NCBI GenBank assembly: GCA_005656395.1
Contig: SRSI01000066.1
Coordinates: 496,001 to 560,000 of the forward strand
Length of the DNA stretch: 64,000 nt
Direction: 5' to 3'
DNA from: Strongyloides papillosus
Lineage: Eukaryota > Nematoda > Chromadorea > Rhabditida > Strongyloididae
Shown here: piece after piece, positions 26,301 through 39,817 of the stretch
Numbering within the stretch: the stretch's first letter is position 1
Layout of the letters: every line of letters begins with the position of its first letter
Position numbers and translations under genes: made by a program
The notes under the pieces: model-generated
The model's database searches: none
Seen by the model: only the letters and a program-made list of their open reading frames with translations
Told to the model about the DNA's origin: nothing

Positions 26301-26826
26301 ACTACAACAAATGATTAAAAATATTTTCCTAAGATCAACTAATGATAAATTACCTTCAATGTACTTAAAAATAACAATTGGCAGTGAAGAAGCAGGTGAA
26401 AAGTTATTGCTTCACTTAGGACATCTACTTGCTAAATCTCTAGAGAAAGGTGACATTTACGATAATAATGAAAATGGAAAAATAAGGAAAATATCACTAG
26501 AATTAATTTATTCTCATTTAAATACGTTTATAACGCAATTTTACAAGTCAAATAGTGAAGATATGTTGATACAAGATTTTTTTAATGACAAAGTAATTAA
26601 AAAACATTTTCAATGTATTAAAAATCAACCAAATTGTTTTAAACTTCGTCAAAAGTATCAAAAATTACTTTCAACAATTGACATGTTATTGAATATTAAA
26701 GGGTCACCAAAGACAAATAGAAGGCGAAGAATACGAAATAATTCATCAAATGAAAATGAAAAAGTGAAACCAAAAAGAAGGAGGATTGACACTGACAGTG
26801 ATAGTGAGTCATCTGATTCTGATTGA
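23387..26826 (+). CDS. ints-3: Integrator complex subunit 3 (INTS3/SOSS-A)
   Basis: Scaffold subunit of Integrator (snRNA 3' processing, promoter-proximal termination), also part of the SOSS single-strand DNA complex. Exons 23387-23476, 23538-23717 and 23758-26826, all phase 0, give 1112 residues. N-terminal helical repeats follow the family: TRGCFYGYLTD, LALAEKNEIPW, and MNQLVLDHFHLLN with LINRLINENVM. Middle block: RISFICSLIPPG and GPQATSLAGEIVRH. The C-terminal half has ILLDSVSWPDYAQRNLWDLI. The last 60 residues are basic then acidic (KPKRRRIDTDSDSESSDSD), like the human tail. The central region 390-520 is low-complexity Lys/Asn. Identification rests on ordered blocks recalled from INTS3 and is good but not certain at every boundary. 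Confidence 0.85.
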
Positions 26827-27203
26827 GGGTTCATTTACGGATTTTTATTACAAAGTTTTTTAAATTACTTTTATTTTTCATTAAAGTTATTTTATAATTA
26901 AGCATTAAATTCTCTAGATTTTGTTGTCCATATTTTTATAATTTTCTAACAGCTTTAATTATTAATACCTTTTAAAATATGTATATAGTAATAAAGTACA
27001 ACTTTATAGAAGCACATACTATAGAAAATATATAAGGCGCTTTGTTGCCCATAGCATTAGTATTTTATTATATCATTTTGCTTATTCATTTATATTATTT
27101 AAGTTAGATTATTAATTTATATTGGTAATTTACCAGGATGTACAGAGAGCATGTAAGTTTATTACTTTTTTAGATATTTGTTATCATTTAGAGTGTATAT
27201 AAC
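26827..27203. other. Intergenic spacer between INTS3 and the peroxiredoxin gene
   Basis: 377 AT-rich bases. An acceptor-like TATCATTTAG ends 12 bases before the peroxiredoxin ATG and may receive a spliced leader. Confidence 0.5.
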
Positions 27204-27854
27204 ATGTCAAAAACAATTATTGGTAAACCAGCACCAGAATTTACTTTAGAAGGTGTCTTTGAGTACGATTTCAAAATGATATCTCTAAGTGATTATAAAG
27301 GGAAATATGTTGTTTTATTTTTTTATCCAAATGATTTGTGAGTTATTAATTTATTTTAAAAATTTTATATCGTATTTAGTACCTTTGTTTGTCCCACAGA
27401 AATTATAGCTTTTTCTGAGCGCATCAAAGAATTTGAGGAAGTAGATACTGTTGTCTTGGCTTGTAGTTGTGATTCTAAATATAGCCATTTTGCTTGGATA
27501 TCAATGCCACGTAAAGAAGGAGGGCTCGGTGAAATGAAAATTCCTGTTTTATCTGATTTTACAAAAAGAATTGCAAGAGATTATGGTGTTTTAAAAGAAG
27601 ACGAAGGTTCTTCTTTTAGAGGGTTATTTATCATAGATCGTGATGGAATTTTGAGACAAATAACAATTAATGATATGCCTGTTGGTCGGTCAGTAGATGA
27701 AACTTTACGTCTTGTTAAAGCTTTTCAATATACAGATAAGTATGGAGAGGTTTGTCCTGCTAATTGGAAACCAGGGGATAAAACAATAAATCCTACCATT
27801 AGTGATGCTAAGAAATTTTTTGAAGCAGAAAATGATAATGAAAACAAGAAATAA
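27204..27854 (+). CDS. prdx-2: Typical 2-Cys peroxiredoxin
   Basis: Thiol peroxidase that reduces H2O2 with electrons from thioredoxin. Exons 27204-27337 and 27380-27854 (42-base intron, phase 2) give 202 residues. The peroxidatic Cys lies in DFTFVCPTE, assembled across the splice. The resolving Cys is in [11 protein letters not shown]. The GGLG motif is present, while the C-terminal helix has FF where sensitive enzymes have YF and then an acidic Asn-rich tail. Hyperoxidation sensitivity is therefore probable but not certain. No mitochondrial presequence, so cytosolic. Last of the four closely spaced plus-strand genes. Confidence 0.94.
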
Positions 27855-30800
27855 TGAATAATTTTTATAAAAAATACAGTAATATTTTCTTTTATTAATG
27901 AGATAACTGATGTAAATTAAAAAAAGAAATTATTTTATTGGACTTTTAAAGTAAGATATATTCTAACCTTTTCTGTAAAATTTCTTACATTCTCACATAA
28001 AAGTATTTTCTTTTTATAATTTACATTTTTTACATTTTGTTATAGTCATAAAACAAATTTTGCCAAATGACATAAATATTTGTTTACATGACTTATCTAA
28101 ATACTTCTTACTTATAACAAAATTTAATATAGAAATATGATTGAAAGTAAGTTACTAAAAATTATTTTTTAATAAAGAGTTTTTCTATCAATATAAAAAA
28201 ATTACTTTTTTTAAATTTATAATGAGAAATAATTATAAGCTATTTTATTTTGTTAATCATACATTAAATTTTTAAAAGAACTTACTATAAATAAAATTTA
28301 AAATCAGTATAAGATTTTTATATATTGAATGCTCTTCTTAAAAACTCAGTTTGTATAATTGTTGTCTTTAGACAATCGTTTATATTTTAACAACTTATTG
28401 ATATGAATATATATACATAACATTTTTACGAGTTTACATAAATAATTTTAATTTTTTTACATAATAAATTATTCTTTATACTATATATAAAAATATTGAA
28501 TGAAATATTATTTAAAAAAAAACTAATTAAAGTCCCTTTTATATTTATTTAATTTAATTTTTAGTAAAAGCAGATTTTGAGATATTAATTTGTTTGATAT
28601 TTCATACTATAAAAATAATCGTTTTTGTTTTGCATTATTATTGAAAAACTTTTTTTTTTTTAAATTTACTTTTTCTATTTGATTAAGTAAACTGTTTTAT
28701 TGGAAGTTACTTTAGAAAGCATAATATTTTGTTACACTTTACATTAAAAAATAAATAAATAAAACAAATTTATTTTTTCAAATTCTAAACTATAATACTT
28801 CTTAGTGATAACAAATTATTTTAGTTAAATTTTGTTCTCACTAAAAATATATCTAAACAATTGATTAAAATTTTATATAATTAAAAAAATATATTATTAA
28901 TATATAATACCTATATTAATGAGATATTTGATGTATTAATGAATATCTGAAATACGTTTTTAATAACAATAATTTTATTAGATTTTATATAAATATTCAA
29001 CTACTTTTTTAATATGGACGAATTACTTTTTCATCTATTGAGATAATAGAATTATTGAATAATTGTAAATCTTATAACTTTTAAAAGGAATAGTGAAAGA
29101 TAAGATAAAAAAATTAGTTAATATGGATTTAAAATGTGTGGAAATCTATGATTATTGAGAGAACAAGTTCTAACTCTTTTAGTAACAAAATATTTACGAA
29201 TATATTAAAATATTGTACATTTTGTTATTGTAAATTAATACAATTACATCGCTTTTATTATTAAATAAAAAAGCATCCATTTGGATGCTAAAATAATATA
29301 ATAAATATTTACCATAATGTTTTGTAATTATATAAAAATAATCTATAGAGAATTTCCTAAAAAATGAAATATTTTTAAACTTTTAATTATTCAATTTTAC
29401 TGAAAAAATTTAAAAATTATATTAATTTTTAGTACCTGCTTGTATAGTCGATTAGCAATAATATGTATGAAAAAAATTAAATATTTTAATTTCACATATG
29501 ATATTTGATGTTATTCTTTTCTAGATTTGTAAACTTAGTTTTTTGGACAATTTCATCTTAAAGTATTTCATGCATATTTTATATATAATCATGAAAATAA
29601 ATCATAATATAAAATGCGTTGTCTATAGTGCCGCGTATTGAAATAATTATTTAGGTATTATCAATTTCTATACTTTAAAAGTTCTTTTCAAATTTAATAT
29701 GAGGATACTTTCTCATAAGACGTATTTCCGTCATTATTTTAAAAATAATTTTAAAACAAGCTATTTTTTAAAAAGAATTTTTTTAAATTAAAAATCATTT
29801 TCAATTATATTATTTCCATATATTTCTTTACCTTTTTTACAACATCACTAAACTGTATATATATTCTAACAATTTGACAATTTTACTTTTTAACTACTTA
29901 AATATCCAAAGTTTATTTTTTAGTGATGTTTTGTGGTAGGACTATAGTGAATAATTAATGACGATCACACACATATTAATTCGATAAAAATTTTTTTCAA
30001 GACTAAAAGTTTTGTTTTAATTACTCAAAATAATTTAATAATTGCTAACTTTTTTCCTTGTTATAAAAATATACTTTTTACGACTTTCAGTTAAACATTT
30101 TTTACTTTATTTAATTTGCTATTTGATATTTTATGATTATGAAATACTTTAATAATCATAGACACTTATTTATTTTTTGAAAATATAATATATATATATA
30201 TAAAACTACATCTAATCAACACTAATATAAAAGTTTTCATAATAATAAAGTCAACTAAGCCATATATTTTATATCCACCATTACTCTGATCGATTTTTTC
30301 TAAAATTTTTCTAATTAACTTTATAAAGCACATATTGTTATTAAATGTCCATTTATAATTCTTCAACTACATTAATACCATACACAATAGTTTGTTGGTA
30401 ATTTCTTTCTGAGATGTCTATCGTGCTTACACTATTTTCAATAAACTCTTTTGCTTTTCATATATATAAATATATATATATATAGTTGATATAAGATTTT
30501 CAGATAATTTTTACTTTCACAGATAAATAATTTTGACCAAATAATCATTATTTTAATATATAAAAATTTCGTATTTGTTGTTTCAATAATAATTTATATT
30601 TATGTCATGATGGATAAAAGAAGTTAGTTACTGTTTAAAAGAAATATTTTTGTTGAATAGGTCTTTGTTATTTTATGGTTACATACTTATAATGAAATTG
30701 TTCTATCATACAACTTTATTAATGCAAATATTTTATAATTTATCCCATTATTTCTTACTATTTTTTCTAATTACACCTAAATAATATGTTATTTAAATAT

Positions 30801-31207
30801 TTATTTTAATTTATCAGTTATATTTTTTGCAACTTTTTTTCTAAATGCCAGTGTTATTATTATTGAAATAATAATCAGAAAAAAAATTTTTTTTATAGAT
30901 TATAAATTGATTTACATACATCATATTTTAGATAGATAATTAAATTCAATTATTTGCCATTTTATTATAAATTATTACATATTAATCATTATATTTAAAA
31001 ATTTTAGGTAGAGCCTTATAGGAATGATGCATCTCCTAGTCCGACAAAATAGTAGTCTTTTTAGTAGTATTAAGCATATGAATAATTTTATTATTTCATT
31101 TTTAGAAACTTATCAGATCAATAAATTTTAACATACCACAATAAATTTATAATAATTATATTTATTGTTGTGAATAGATAAAAAAAAGTATTGTAACAGT
31201 ATATAAA
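27855..31207. other. AT-rich intergenic desert
   Basis: 3.35 kb of very AT-rich DNA with stops in every frame, long T and A runs and TA repeats (about 30187-30203 and 30462-30483). I see no exon pattern or RNA gene. A small perfect hairpin at 29272-29289 is listed separately. Confidence 0.55.
29272..29289. repeat. Short perfect hairpin in the intergenic desert
   Basis: AGCATCC-ATTT-GGATGCT: seven-base stem with a four-base loop, the only GC-balanced word in several hundred bases. Too short to name a function. Confidence 0.4.
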
Positions 31208-32058
31208 ATGGTTAATAAAAGACGATATAAACATAATATTGTCAAACCAACAACAAATAATCATTTAATAAATAACTTTAATCAAGCTCAAAAAAATGTT
31301 CTTAATTTAATATCATCTGGGCCGTAAGTTTTTTCTTGTTTATTTCTATGATTTTTATTTTTTAGTGGTAGTAAATTACCTTATGATCATAATGAACATG
31401 TTATGTGTAAATTTAATGATACATTGTAAGTTTAGCATTATTATTGTTATCACTACTATTATTATTTTTACTATTGTGTAACGTATATATTTTTTTAAAT
31501 TTAGTAACCAATCTAAAACAATGAATTTAAATTATATAACACAAATTGAATTACATAAAACAAACAATTATCTTCCGATTGAAAATAATACTATAGTAAA
31601 TGATTCCTTATCTTCAAAAGATGAAAGCACAGTCCCATTGCAAGTTTTAAAAAATCATTGTAATTAAATAAAATATTTCTAAATTTTAAGAAAAAAAAGA
31701 GGAAGACCAAAAGGAAGTAAAAAAGATAATGTTAGAATTGGTATAATAAAAAATATTCCGTATGTTATTGCATGTATATAAGATCATTATAAAGTGTTTT
31801 ATTTTAGGCAAATTACAGTTTCAAAGAAGAAAAGAGGCCGCCCGAGAAAAAACCAAAACACGAAATTACCTATAATATCACCAACTCTTTCCATAGACTC
31901 TTCTGTGTATGAAAATTTTTTTGTTTATTTATGTTATTCATTTTAGGAAAATACTAAAAATTGGAAATCAACCTTTAATATGTCACATAGATGACTACCA
32001 TCCAATAATTGCACTTAAGGAAGTTCAAAATTCTAATACGATATCCGAATCGGTATAA
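31208..32058 (+). CDS. Two-AT-hook DNA-binding protein, six short exons
   Basis: Exons 31208-31323, 31366-31425, 31505-31643, 31691-31759, 31808-31906 and 31947-32058, with GT/AG introns of 40-79 bases. Exons 4 and 5 each encode an AT-hook: KKRGRPKGSKK and KKKRGRPRKN. Such motifs bind the minor groove of AT-rich DNA in chromatin proteins. The rest is Asn-rich and unfamiliar. Introns 1, 2, 4 and 5 are all phase 2. Exon 3 (139 bases) does not fit: its usable donor leaves phase 0, so exon 4 would be misread, whereas exon 2 to exon 4 joins in frame. Without exon 3 the protein has about 151 residues; with exon 3 read on, translation stops soon after (31665-31667). Either exon 3 is an alternative terminal or poison exon, or the A8 run at 31691 carries an indel. 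Confidence 0.7.
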
Positions 32059-32122
32059 TTTAATCATATGGGTTTATTTTACTAAAATGTGTAGAAAAAA
32101 TATTGTAATAAATTTAAAATAG

Positions 32123-32801
32123 TTATTTTGTTTTGGTAAATGTTTCTTTTGAAGGATAATCTTCCTCAAAAAGAATCATATATGTCGTTCCATTATGCCA
32201 ATGTGCACTTACTTTGCAAAGATATCCTAATTCCTAAAAATACAATTAATTAAAAAAATCAATTTATACGTACCGTTAATACAGCTTCAATTATTCCAGC
32301 ATTAAAGGTAGCACAATTAATATCTGTTTTATCTTTTCTTTGTGATATGTATGTATTTATAACGGGATCTTTTTCGAAAAAAAAATATTTGCATGGATCT
32401 TCATTACTTCTCTCCACTTTATCAACTTCTTTTCCCCACAGATTCTTCCACATCGGTCCTTTAATAAATAAAAGTACATTGTGAAATTTATTATCCCGTT
32501 TGTATCCTTTTTCTTTCAAATATATTGAATCATGACTTTTCTTTCCAACAAATTTTCCAAAATTCAATAAACTTAAAATAAATTATAATTCTATTTGAAA
32601 TTTAATACTTACATCTCTTGGAAATCATTAGTATTTTTTGCTTTATGTTGTGCATACTTAACAATTTCACCAAAAAGAAAAACATATGGAGTTATACTTA
32701 TCTTCAAATACCTTATAACAAAGAAAGTTGAAACTTACTTTTGGCCTAGATTTATTCAGTGTTTTGTCAAGAATTCCAATATTTTTATTTGTTTTCAACA
32801 T
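32123..32801 (-). CDS. trpp-5: TRAPPC5 (Trs31), TRAPP tethering complex subunit
   Basis: Core subunit of TRAPP complexes, vesicle tethers and Rab1/Rab11 exchange factors at the Golgi. Four exons: 32801-32739, 32701-32613, 32571-32274 and 32233-32123 (phases 0, 2, 0) give 186 residues, against about 188 in human. Ordered matches: ISITPYVFLFGEIVKYAQ, LLFIKGPMWKNLWGKEVDKVE, EKDPVINTYIS, INCATFNAGIIEAVLT and KVSAHWHNGTTYMI. Its 3' end lies only 64 bases from the stop of the convergent AT-hook gene. The second acceptor (TATTTGAAG before 32701) was chosen because it keeps phase. Confidence 0.93.
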
Positions 32802-35800
32802 TTCACTTTACTTTCAAAAATACTGTGTAAATATGACCAAGAAAAACCTAGTAATTAGAATTAATTTATTTTTCAATAAACAAAATAACTTTAGATGAAT
32901 GAAACGGAACGAGGATTTATACAAATACAATATTCCGTTTAAGACACAATAAATACGTGTAGAAAAATCTACCAAAATTTTTAAAATAATAAAATTATAA
33001 TGAAATAGATAACAGGTAAACCAATTGAAAACTAAAGTTTAAATAAAATGATATTAGCAATTATTTAATTATGCTTAAGAGTAGTTTTTATTTCTCTACT
33101 TTTTTTAAACTAATCTTTTTTAAATATAAACAGATTGCATTTGAATAAATAAATATAAAATTTTTCTGTCACATAATATTAAGTTTGATTAATATCCATA
33201 ATTCAATTTAGAAAATATATAATACTGAATGGTGGTAAGTATTATAAATTATTATTTATAAAAGTGTTATTTATCTTCAGAAAAGATTCAATAGTTGTAT
33301 AGTCTTTTAAACTTTAACTTTTAAAGTATGTAAAAAGTCAGGTTGTTATGATATTTATTACCGAATTTTATGATATAATAAATTACTGATAATAATTTTT
33401 TTATTAATTTCAGGCTAAAATTTATATATATGTATAGAGTATTTATGCATTACAATTTCAAATTAATTAAATTTTATGTAAGTGTAAATTTTTAAAATGT
33501 ACAAATAGTTTAATAATAATAATAGTTTTCAAAAAAATTAATATTTTAAAAAGTGTAAAAAAATTTAATTAAATTTAGAAGTATTTTGTTGTTGTTTAGA
33601 AACTAATTTTTCTTTATAAATGATTACAGCTATCTATAATATGTGACATAACTGCCAAAAAATGTAAAATAATGGAATTATATTTAAGAAATTCGAATTT
33701 ATGAAATGTATTTTAAATGGATTATATGAATATTTAAATTCAGTAGATTTTATTTTTTTAAAGTAAAGAAACAACACAAAGATAAACAAATAACTTTCTC
33801 TATAATTGTTTTATACTAACATTAAGTTATTAAATTTAATTTATAATCTATTATATTATTTAATGTAAAACTGAGAATATTTAGGTAAATTTTATTTATT
33901 TTAAACCATATAATAAGCAAAAGTACTCTTTTTCATTAATATTAAAGTATTTTTGTCTTTTGGTTTTATTCTATATCAATGTATGTTATATAGTAGATAA
34001 ATTACTCTTGTAATTATAAAAATCATTGATCCCTCCTAAAAATATAATTTTTATTCGTATTATTTTAAAGAATTATATTAACATTTGTTATATGTATAGT
34101 TTGGTAAAGGGTTAGTTATCCTTCTCTCGAGGGATTTTAAAATTAATTTGATTTTAAGCAAGATCTTAACAATATAATTCCATTTTTTCCATAAAATCTT
34201 GTTATATTTTAGTAACTTTTTTTTTAAATATAAAAGTTTTTTATTGCAAGTTATATAATACTATTATTTTTATTAAAATAAAATTTTCTTATTATTATAA
34301 AAATGAAAAAAAAGTAAATATATATATATATAATTTTTATCAGTACTAATAAAGTGTACCTATAATTGTTCTTTTTATTGTAATTTGCTAATCACATTAT
34401 TTTCTAAATAAATAGATGCATTAACAAACATAAAATATAACACTTCCGCAAATCCAGGTACTTTGAAATAGAGATTAGAATATTTTAATATCATCAAAAT
34501 CTTGTCACGTTATAATATATAAGATACAAACGGAGAAGCTAACTCATATAAATTGGCGGAGTTTATTAAAGATTTTCTTACTTTTTCACTTTTAAATATT
34601 TTATTACATTATTTAATATCTGTATGAAGGTTGATTAATTAGAAAATACTTTTTCTTAAAGCTGATTTTAAGGAATAAAATATCTATATTTAATGAGGTT
34701 ACTTTTCAACGTACCAATATTATAATTTTAGCGGTTTATGTGAATTAAATAATGGATTTTCATAAGTTAAGAAATAATTGTCTTATAAGAGTAATGGTAT
34801 AATTATTAATTTTAATTAATATAATTACTTTAGAAAACCACAGGTTAAAAAATATTTCTTGGTATATTTACATTTTATTTAATTAGTTAACTTTTTATTA
34901 TGTATTATAAGAAATCATACATTATTCTTAAAAATAACATTTTTTTTGCCACTTTAATAAATAATAATATACGATAGCTTAATCTATTGTAGGTTTAATG
35001 AGTAGATTGTATAATTTATCTTTTTTAATAATATCTTTTTTTTCTTTTTTTTTATAACTTGTTGTTTAGATGAATATCATTATTATAAATGTATTTAAAA
35101 AAGAAATGATAACACATAGCTGTTAATTATCCTATTACTTTCTATACCTCTTTTTTAATAAAAACTGTATGAGATTATATTTATTATAAAATTATAATTA
35201 TTATGTTAATGTAAAGGTTATGTAAAGATGTTCTATTTTCAGTAATAAGATAATACTATTCAGACTAATGTGCTTTTTTTTATAAATATATCTCTGCCAT
35301 AAAAAATAAAATTTATTTGAAAATTTAGCTTGTATTGATATAAATTTTTTAAATTATATCTATTATTATTTTTTTATTATCTTTGAATATGTTTAATTTA
35401 TTAGCTACTATTATTCTAATATTTTTTTATAAATAACCTAAATACTATATATAAATTTAGTATTTAGAGAAGTTCACATTTATGGATAATAACATATTTT
35501 TTATATTAAAGTAATTTAATAATGTATTTAATTGTTTAAAAAATGTCATTGTTTCTAATAGAAAATATAAATGAAATATTCATTTATTAATTAAAATAAA
35601 CATCTATAATTGTTATTTTTTTACAATTTACTCTATAACTTTTGTTTTGGTGTTACTATTGTTGGTAAAATTTATTTTTTGTTAATGTACCTTGTTATTT
35701 CTCAATGCATAAATGATCACTTTTTTCCTGGATTTTATTTTATTTCAAATAGTCTAAAATTTAAAGTGTGTATGCTATATTTTTTAAAATCTATATTTTG

Positions 35801-38800
35801 TACTATACATTTTAAAGAGACATAAGTTTAAATATTTTTAGTCGTACTTTAAAGATTGGTTATTATATAGAGACTTATTATAATATATAAACATCAAATA
35901 ATATTATGTTTTTAAAAAAATATAAAAAAAGAGAATACTATTATATTGGTGTCTTCGAAAATTATGACATTATTTTTTTATATAAGTTAATTATATGATA
36001 TAAAGTTAATCACTCAACATGCATTAAATATTTCATATTAGATTACTTTTACTTTTATATTGATATGAATAACACCTTTTTTTTATAGAAAGGTAATCTT
36101 GTTTTCAAATAAAACAAATGAACAAGCTTTTGAATAGTTTTAAAGATGTTGTTATCTACTCATAAAATATTTATTTTAACTTTTTTAATACAATCTTGTA
36201 TAAAATGTATTGAAAACTTAATATTTAAGATTTTTTTCTTTTTAAAAAAATACAAGAGGTATTTTTGAATTTTAACAATATGTTTGATATTTTTTATGAA
36301 AAAATTGTTATTAAGATTTTTTTCTTTCCCAATTGAAATAAGCTAAAAGTACCAAGAAAAATGTTCATTTTATGTCTACCTCTAATTTGCAGCTAACTTA
36401 CTATTACAAATATTTATGAAAGAAGATATTTCATAGTACAATAAAATTTAGTGCAAATTTGATACAATGATATATTTTTGTGTGTTTTTATTTATTAAGA
36501 CAGAAATCTGATATATGTGTGAAGTTGAAACATTACTGTAAAAGTTTTATTTATGATTTTGTTTTTTTTACTACATTTTATTCATAAGGAACCTTGCTCA
36601 TTTCATTTTATATTATCAATTTTTGCATAGTTTTATCTAATAGTATTCATCTAACCTAAATTTTTACTATATAAATATATCAGATTACAAAAATCAAAAG
36701 TTTTAAAATAATAAAAATTTCTTTTTATCTTCCAACATATAATTTCTTAATCGTAAAGACGCTCACGGTTTTAGTTTTTGTTTGGTATACAAATTTTTCT
36801 AAAGCGATATATTATATGATACTAGATATATCATTTATATTTTAGGATTTTAACTGACAATACATATATTTCTCATTTTATTATTACTCATAAATCAAAA
36901 TTTTATATGAGTTTAGTTTTATATTAAGTTGTATCATATTTTAATAAAAATTTTTTCCATACCAGCAAAATTTTTAAAATGTCAAATGAACTTTGAATTT
37001 TTTAATTGCTTAAGAATAAACAAGTTTTTTATATTTCATTAAAAAAGTTAAATTGCTTGTTTGACCTATTTCTCACATTTATCAAGAATTTTCATTCTAT
37101 AAATTCTTCAATAACAAATTCTAAACAAACATAATAAGAGTATCATTATCAACTTTGTATGCTAATATTTGGGATATGAAAAATTTCCATCTTTGTGTGT
37201 AATTAAAATTTTGAATTGAGGAATAACATGGATAGGCAAATTTTAATATAAATTTTTTCATTTCCTCCCTTTTAGGGTATATATATAATTCTATTTTTAA
37301 GAAAAAATCATAGTATGTTAAATAAAAATTGTTATTGTAAACTTTTAATTTTCTATTAAGTTGTAAAATTTAATAGTATATCAAGAAAAATAATAAACTT
37401 TTTAGACTATATTTTGAGAAATATATGTTTTTCATAAAATTGTAATGTTACTTCTTTTGTAAGATGTTTGAAAATGATTAAGAAAGAGCGGTATATGAGA
37501 TATATATCTATGAGGTTTTATTTTATTCATTGCAACTCTTCTTTATAATTTTAAACCAATATCTCATAGAATTGGTTTTGACTATATGAAATGAGATACT
37601 CTGGATAGTCATAATGAAAAAGCAATAAGAATGATGTGAAATATTTTCTTTTCTTTTGTTCATAGTTTAATTTTATTAAATTTTCAAATTCTAACTATTT
37701 TAAATTAATATCTTCTTAAGAAAAATATTTTACATCTTATATGGTCTCTTCAAATAATTTATTAATAAGAAGTATTTTATTTAACTTTGAGATGCTTTAT
37801 AATATTTGAAAGTTCATAAAATTACCTTTGCAATTGATATACATTTAAGTTTACTTTCTTAATTGTTAGGAGATTTGAATGATAATGATATGACTACAAG
37901 AACATAAGTCAATGATTATAATTATAAATTGTGAGACAGATTATAATGATAATTAAGCATAAGTATCTCATACTAAACTAAGTAGTTATAATTAAAATAT
38001 TGTGGAATGTTAAAGAAATAAATACATAAGTTTTTAGATAAATTACTTCCGTAAATCTGGTTAATGTTATTTCTTTTAATTAGTTAATGTGTTTATTATC
38101 TTAAAAGTCACTTATAATTATAAACAAATGTTAAAAATGTTCATACACACATGTTTGAAACTTTTCGAGAATGTTTTATCATTAATAATTTGAGAACTTA
38201 AACTGATTTCATAAGCCATAATTAGTGATCTTTAGTGTATAGCATTTCCAGATGTCGTTTAAAACAAAAAATATTAAATATTTAACAACTTTATCATTTT
38301 AGTTTTTTCATCTTTTTAAAAAGTTGGATTTAGTAAAAGTCGGAAAAATTTTTTTACCACACTAAAGAAGTTGTTTTTCTTACTATAAATTATAGTACTA
38401 AAACATTTATATAATTATTTTTCCCCCATTAATATACTTTTTTTATTTGTTTTCAAGGAGTATCTTTATAATAAATTGAAGGTTGTCATTTAAGGAACAA
38501 TAAATATATTATTAGAAGATGTGATGACTACTTAAACAATATGTATTTTACACTCTTTATAGCATTTTCCAATTGGTATTGATATTATGTTTAATGAACA
38601 AATATATATATGGTATAAATAGTATTAGCTAAATATGTTATTAAATCTTCAAATTAACAATTTTACAATTGTAATGAATATCATTGATCTTATGTTTCAA
38701 TATATCTTTATTTACATTCCAAAATTGTCTTTAATGTATTTCATTATTTTATTTTAAATAGTGGGTGTTTGAGGTCAAAAAATATACTAGTTTCAAGAGA

Positions 38801-39817
38801 CACTTCATTCGCCAATATTCCACTTTGTTACAAAAGTGAGAGCTGCTTTGATTTTATATAAAACCCTTAATCTCAATGATCTGCCAAATATCTTTAGCAG
38901 GAAGTTTATTTCTTATCATTATATCTTTCTTTATATCATTAATTTGACGATTGTGAGTAAAAAAGATACGAATGTGTAACTTGCTCAAATCAACTCTCTT
39001 ATTTGCCTTTTTTGCTACCTTCTCCATACTTTATTTTAAAATAATCTCTTCAAGTGTTTCAAACATATCGGAGCCCTTCTTAATTTTCAAGATCTTCTAT
39101 TCCTAGTATATTTGCACGTTAAGACTATGTCTATTTAGCCTAATGTGCGCATCTACATACCATTACTATTACAAACGATCTTTTCTATATTCTTTTTTCT
39201 TTCTTCAGAAATAAGTGCGCCCCTTATCTTTGGTCTAAGTCTATCATATCTTATATACATACTATATATATGTTCCTCCTTCCATAGAAAAAGGTACCTC
39301 TTTCATAAACTATCCCCGCTTCTATTTCCAACCCACTCTTTACATTGTCTTGAGATCAAAATCCGAACCTTCTATAATGCGCAAAGTCTTAGTATGAATT
39401 GTTAACATCCTATTGTATAAAAATATACAGCCTGCTTCTTCAAATCCCCATATATCTAGTCTTCTATCAATATATAATTGTACCTTTCATAGTTTATTTA
39501 ACTTCATCTACTTGTTAATTTTGTACTTTCAATAGTAATAATGACAGATCTCAGATATTTCTAATGTACCAATCCTCTATCTCGATATCAAAAGATAAAC
39601 TTTGAGGATGTAATTTAAGTTTTAAAGATAGTAACATTACAATAATTGTTAAATTTTGTACGTGTTTGTAAAAATTTATTTTACAAGTAAAATGTTTATT
39701 AATTACTTATTACAAATTTTTTTTTAAACAAAGTATTCTTAATAATTATTACTATTAAAGTATTTTATTATAAAAATTTATTTATTATATATTATTTTCT
39801 AGGTGTACCAACTCAAA
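32802..39817. other. 7 kb AT-rich region upstream of the Na+/Ca2+ exchanger
   Basis: No coding exon supported. Mostly 80 percent or more A/T by eye, with TA repeats near 34318-34331. The last part (about 38980-39600) is different: pyrimidine-rich on the plus strand (CTACCTTCTCCATACTTT, CCAACCCACTCTTTAC), with C far above G. An acceptor TATTTTCTAG ends at 39802, so either an upstream noncoding exon or a spliced leader joins here. Confidence 0.5.
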
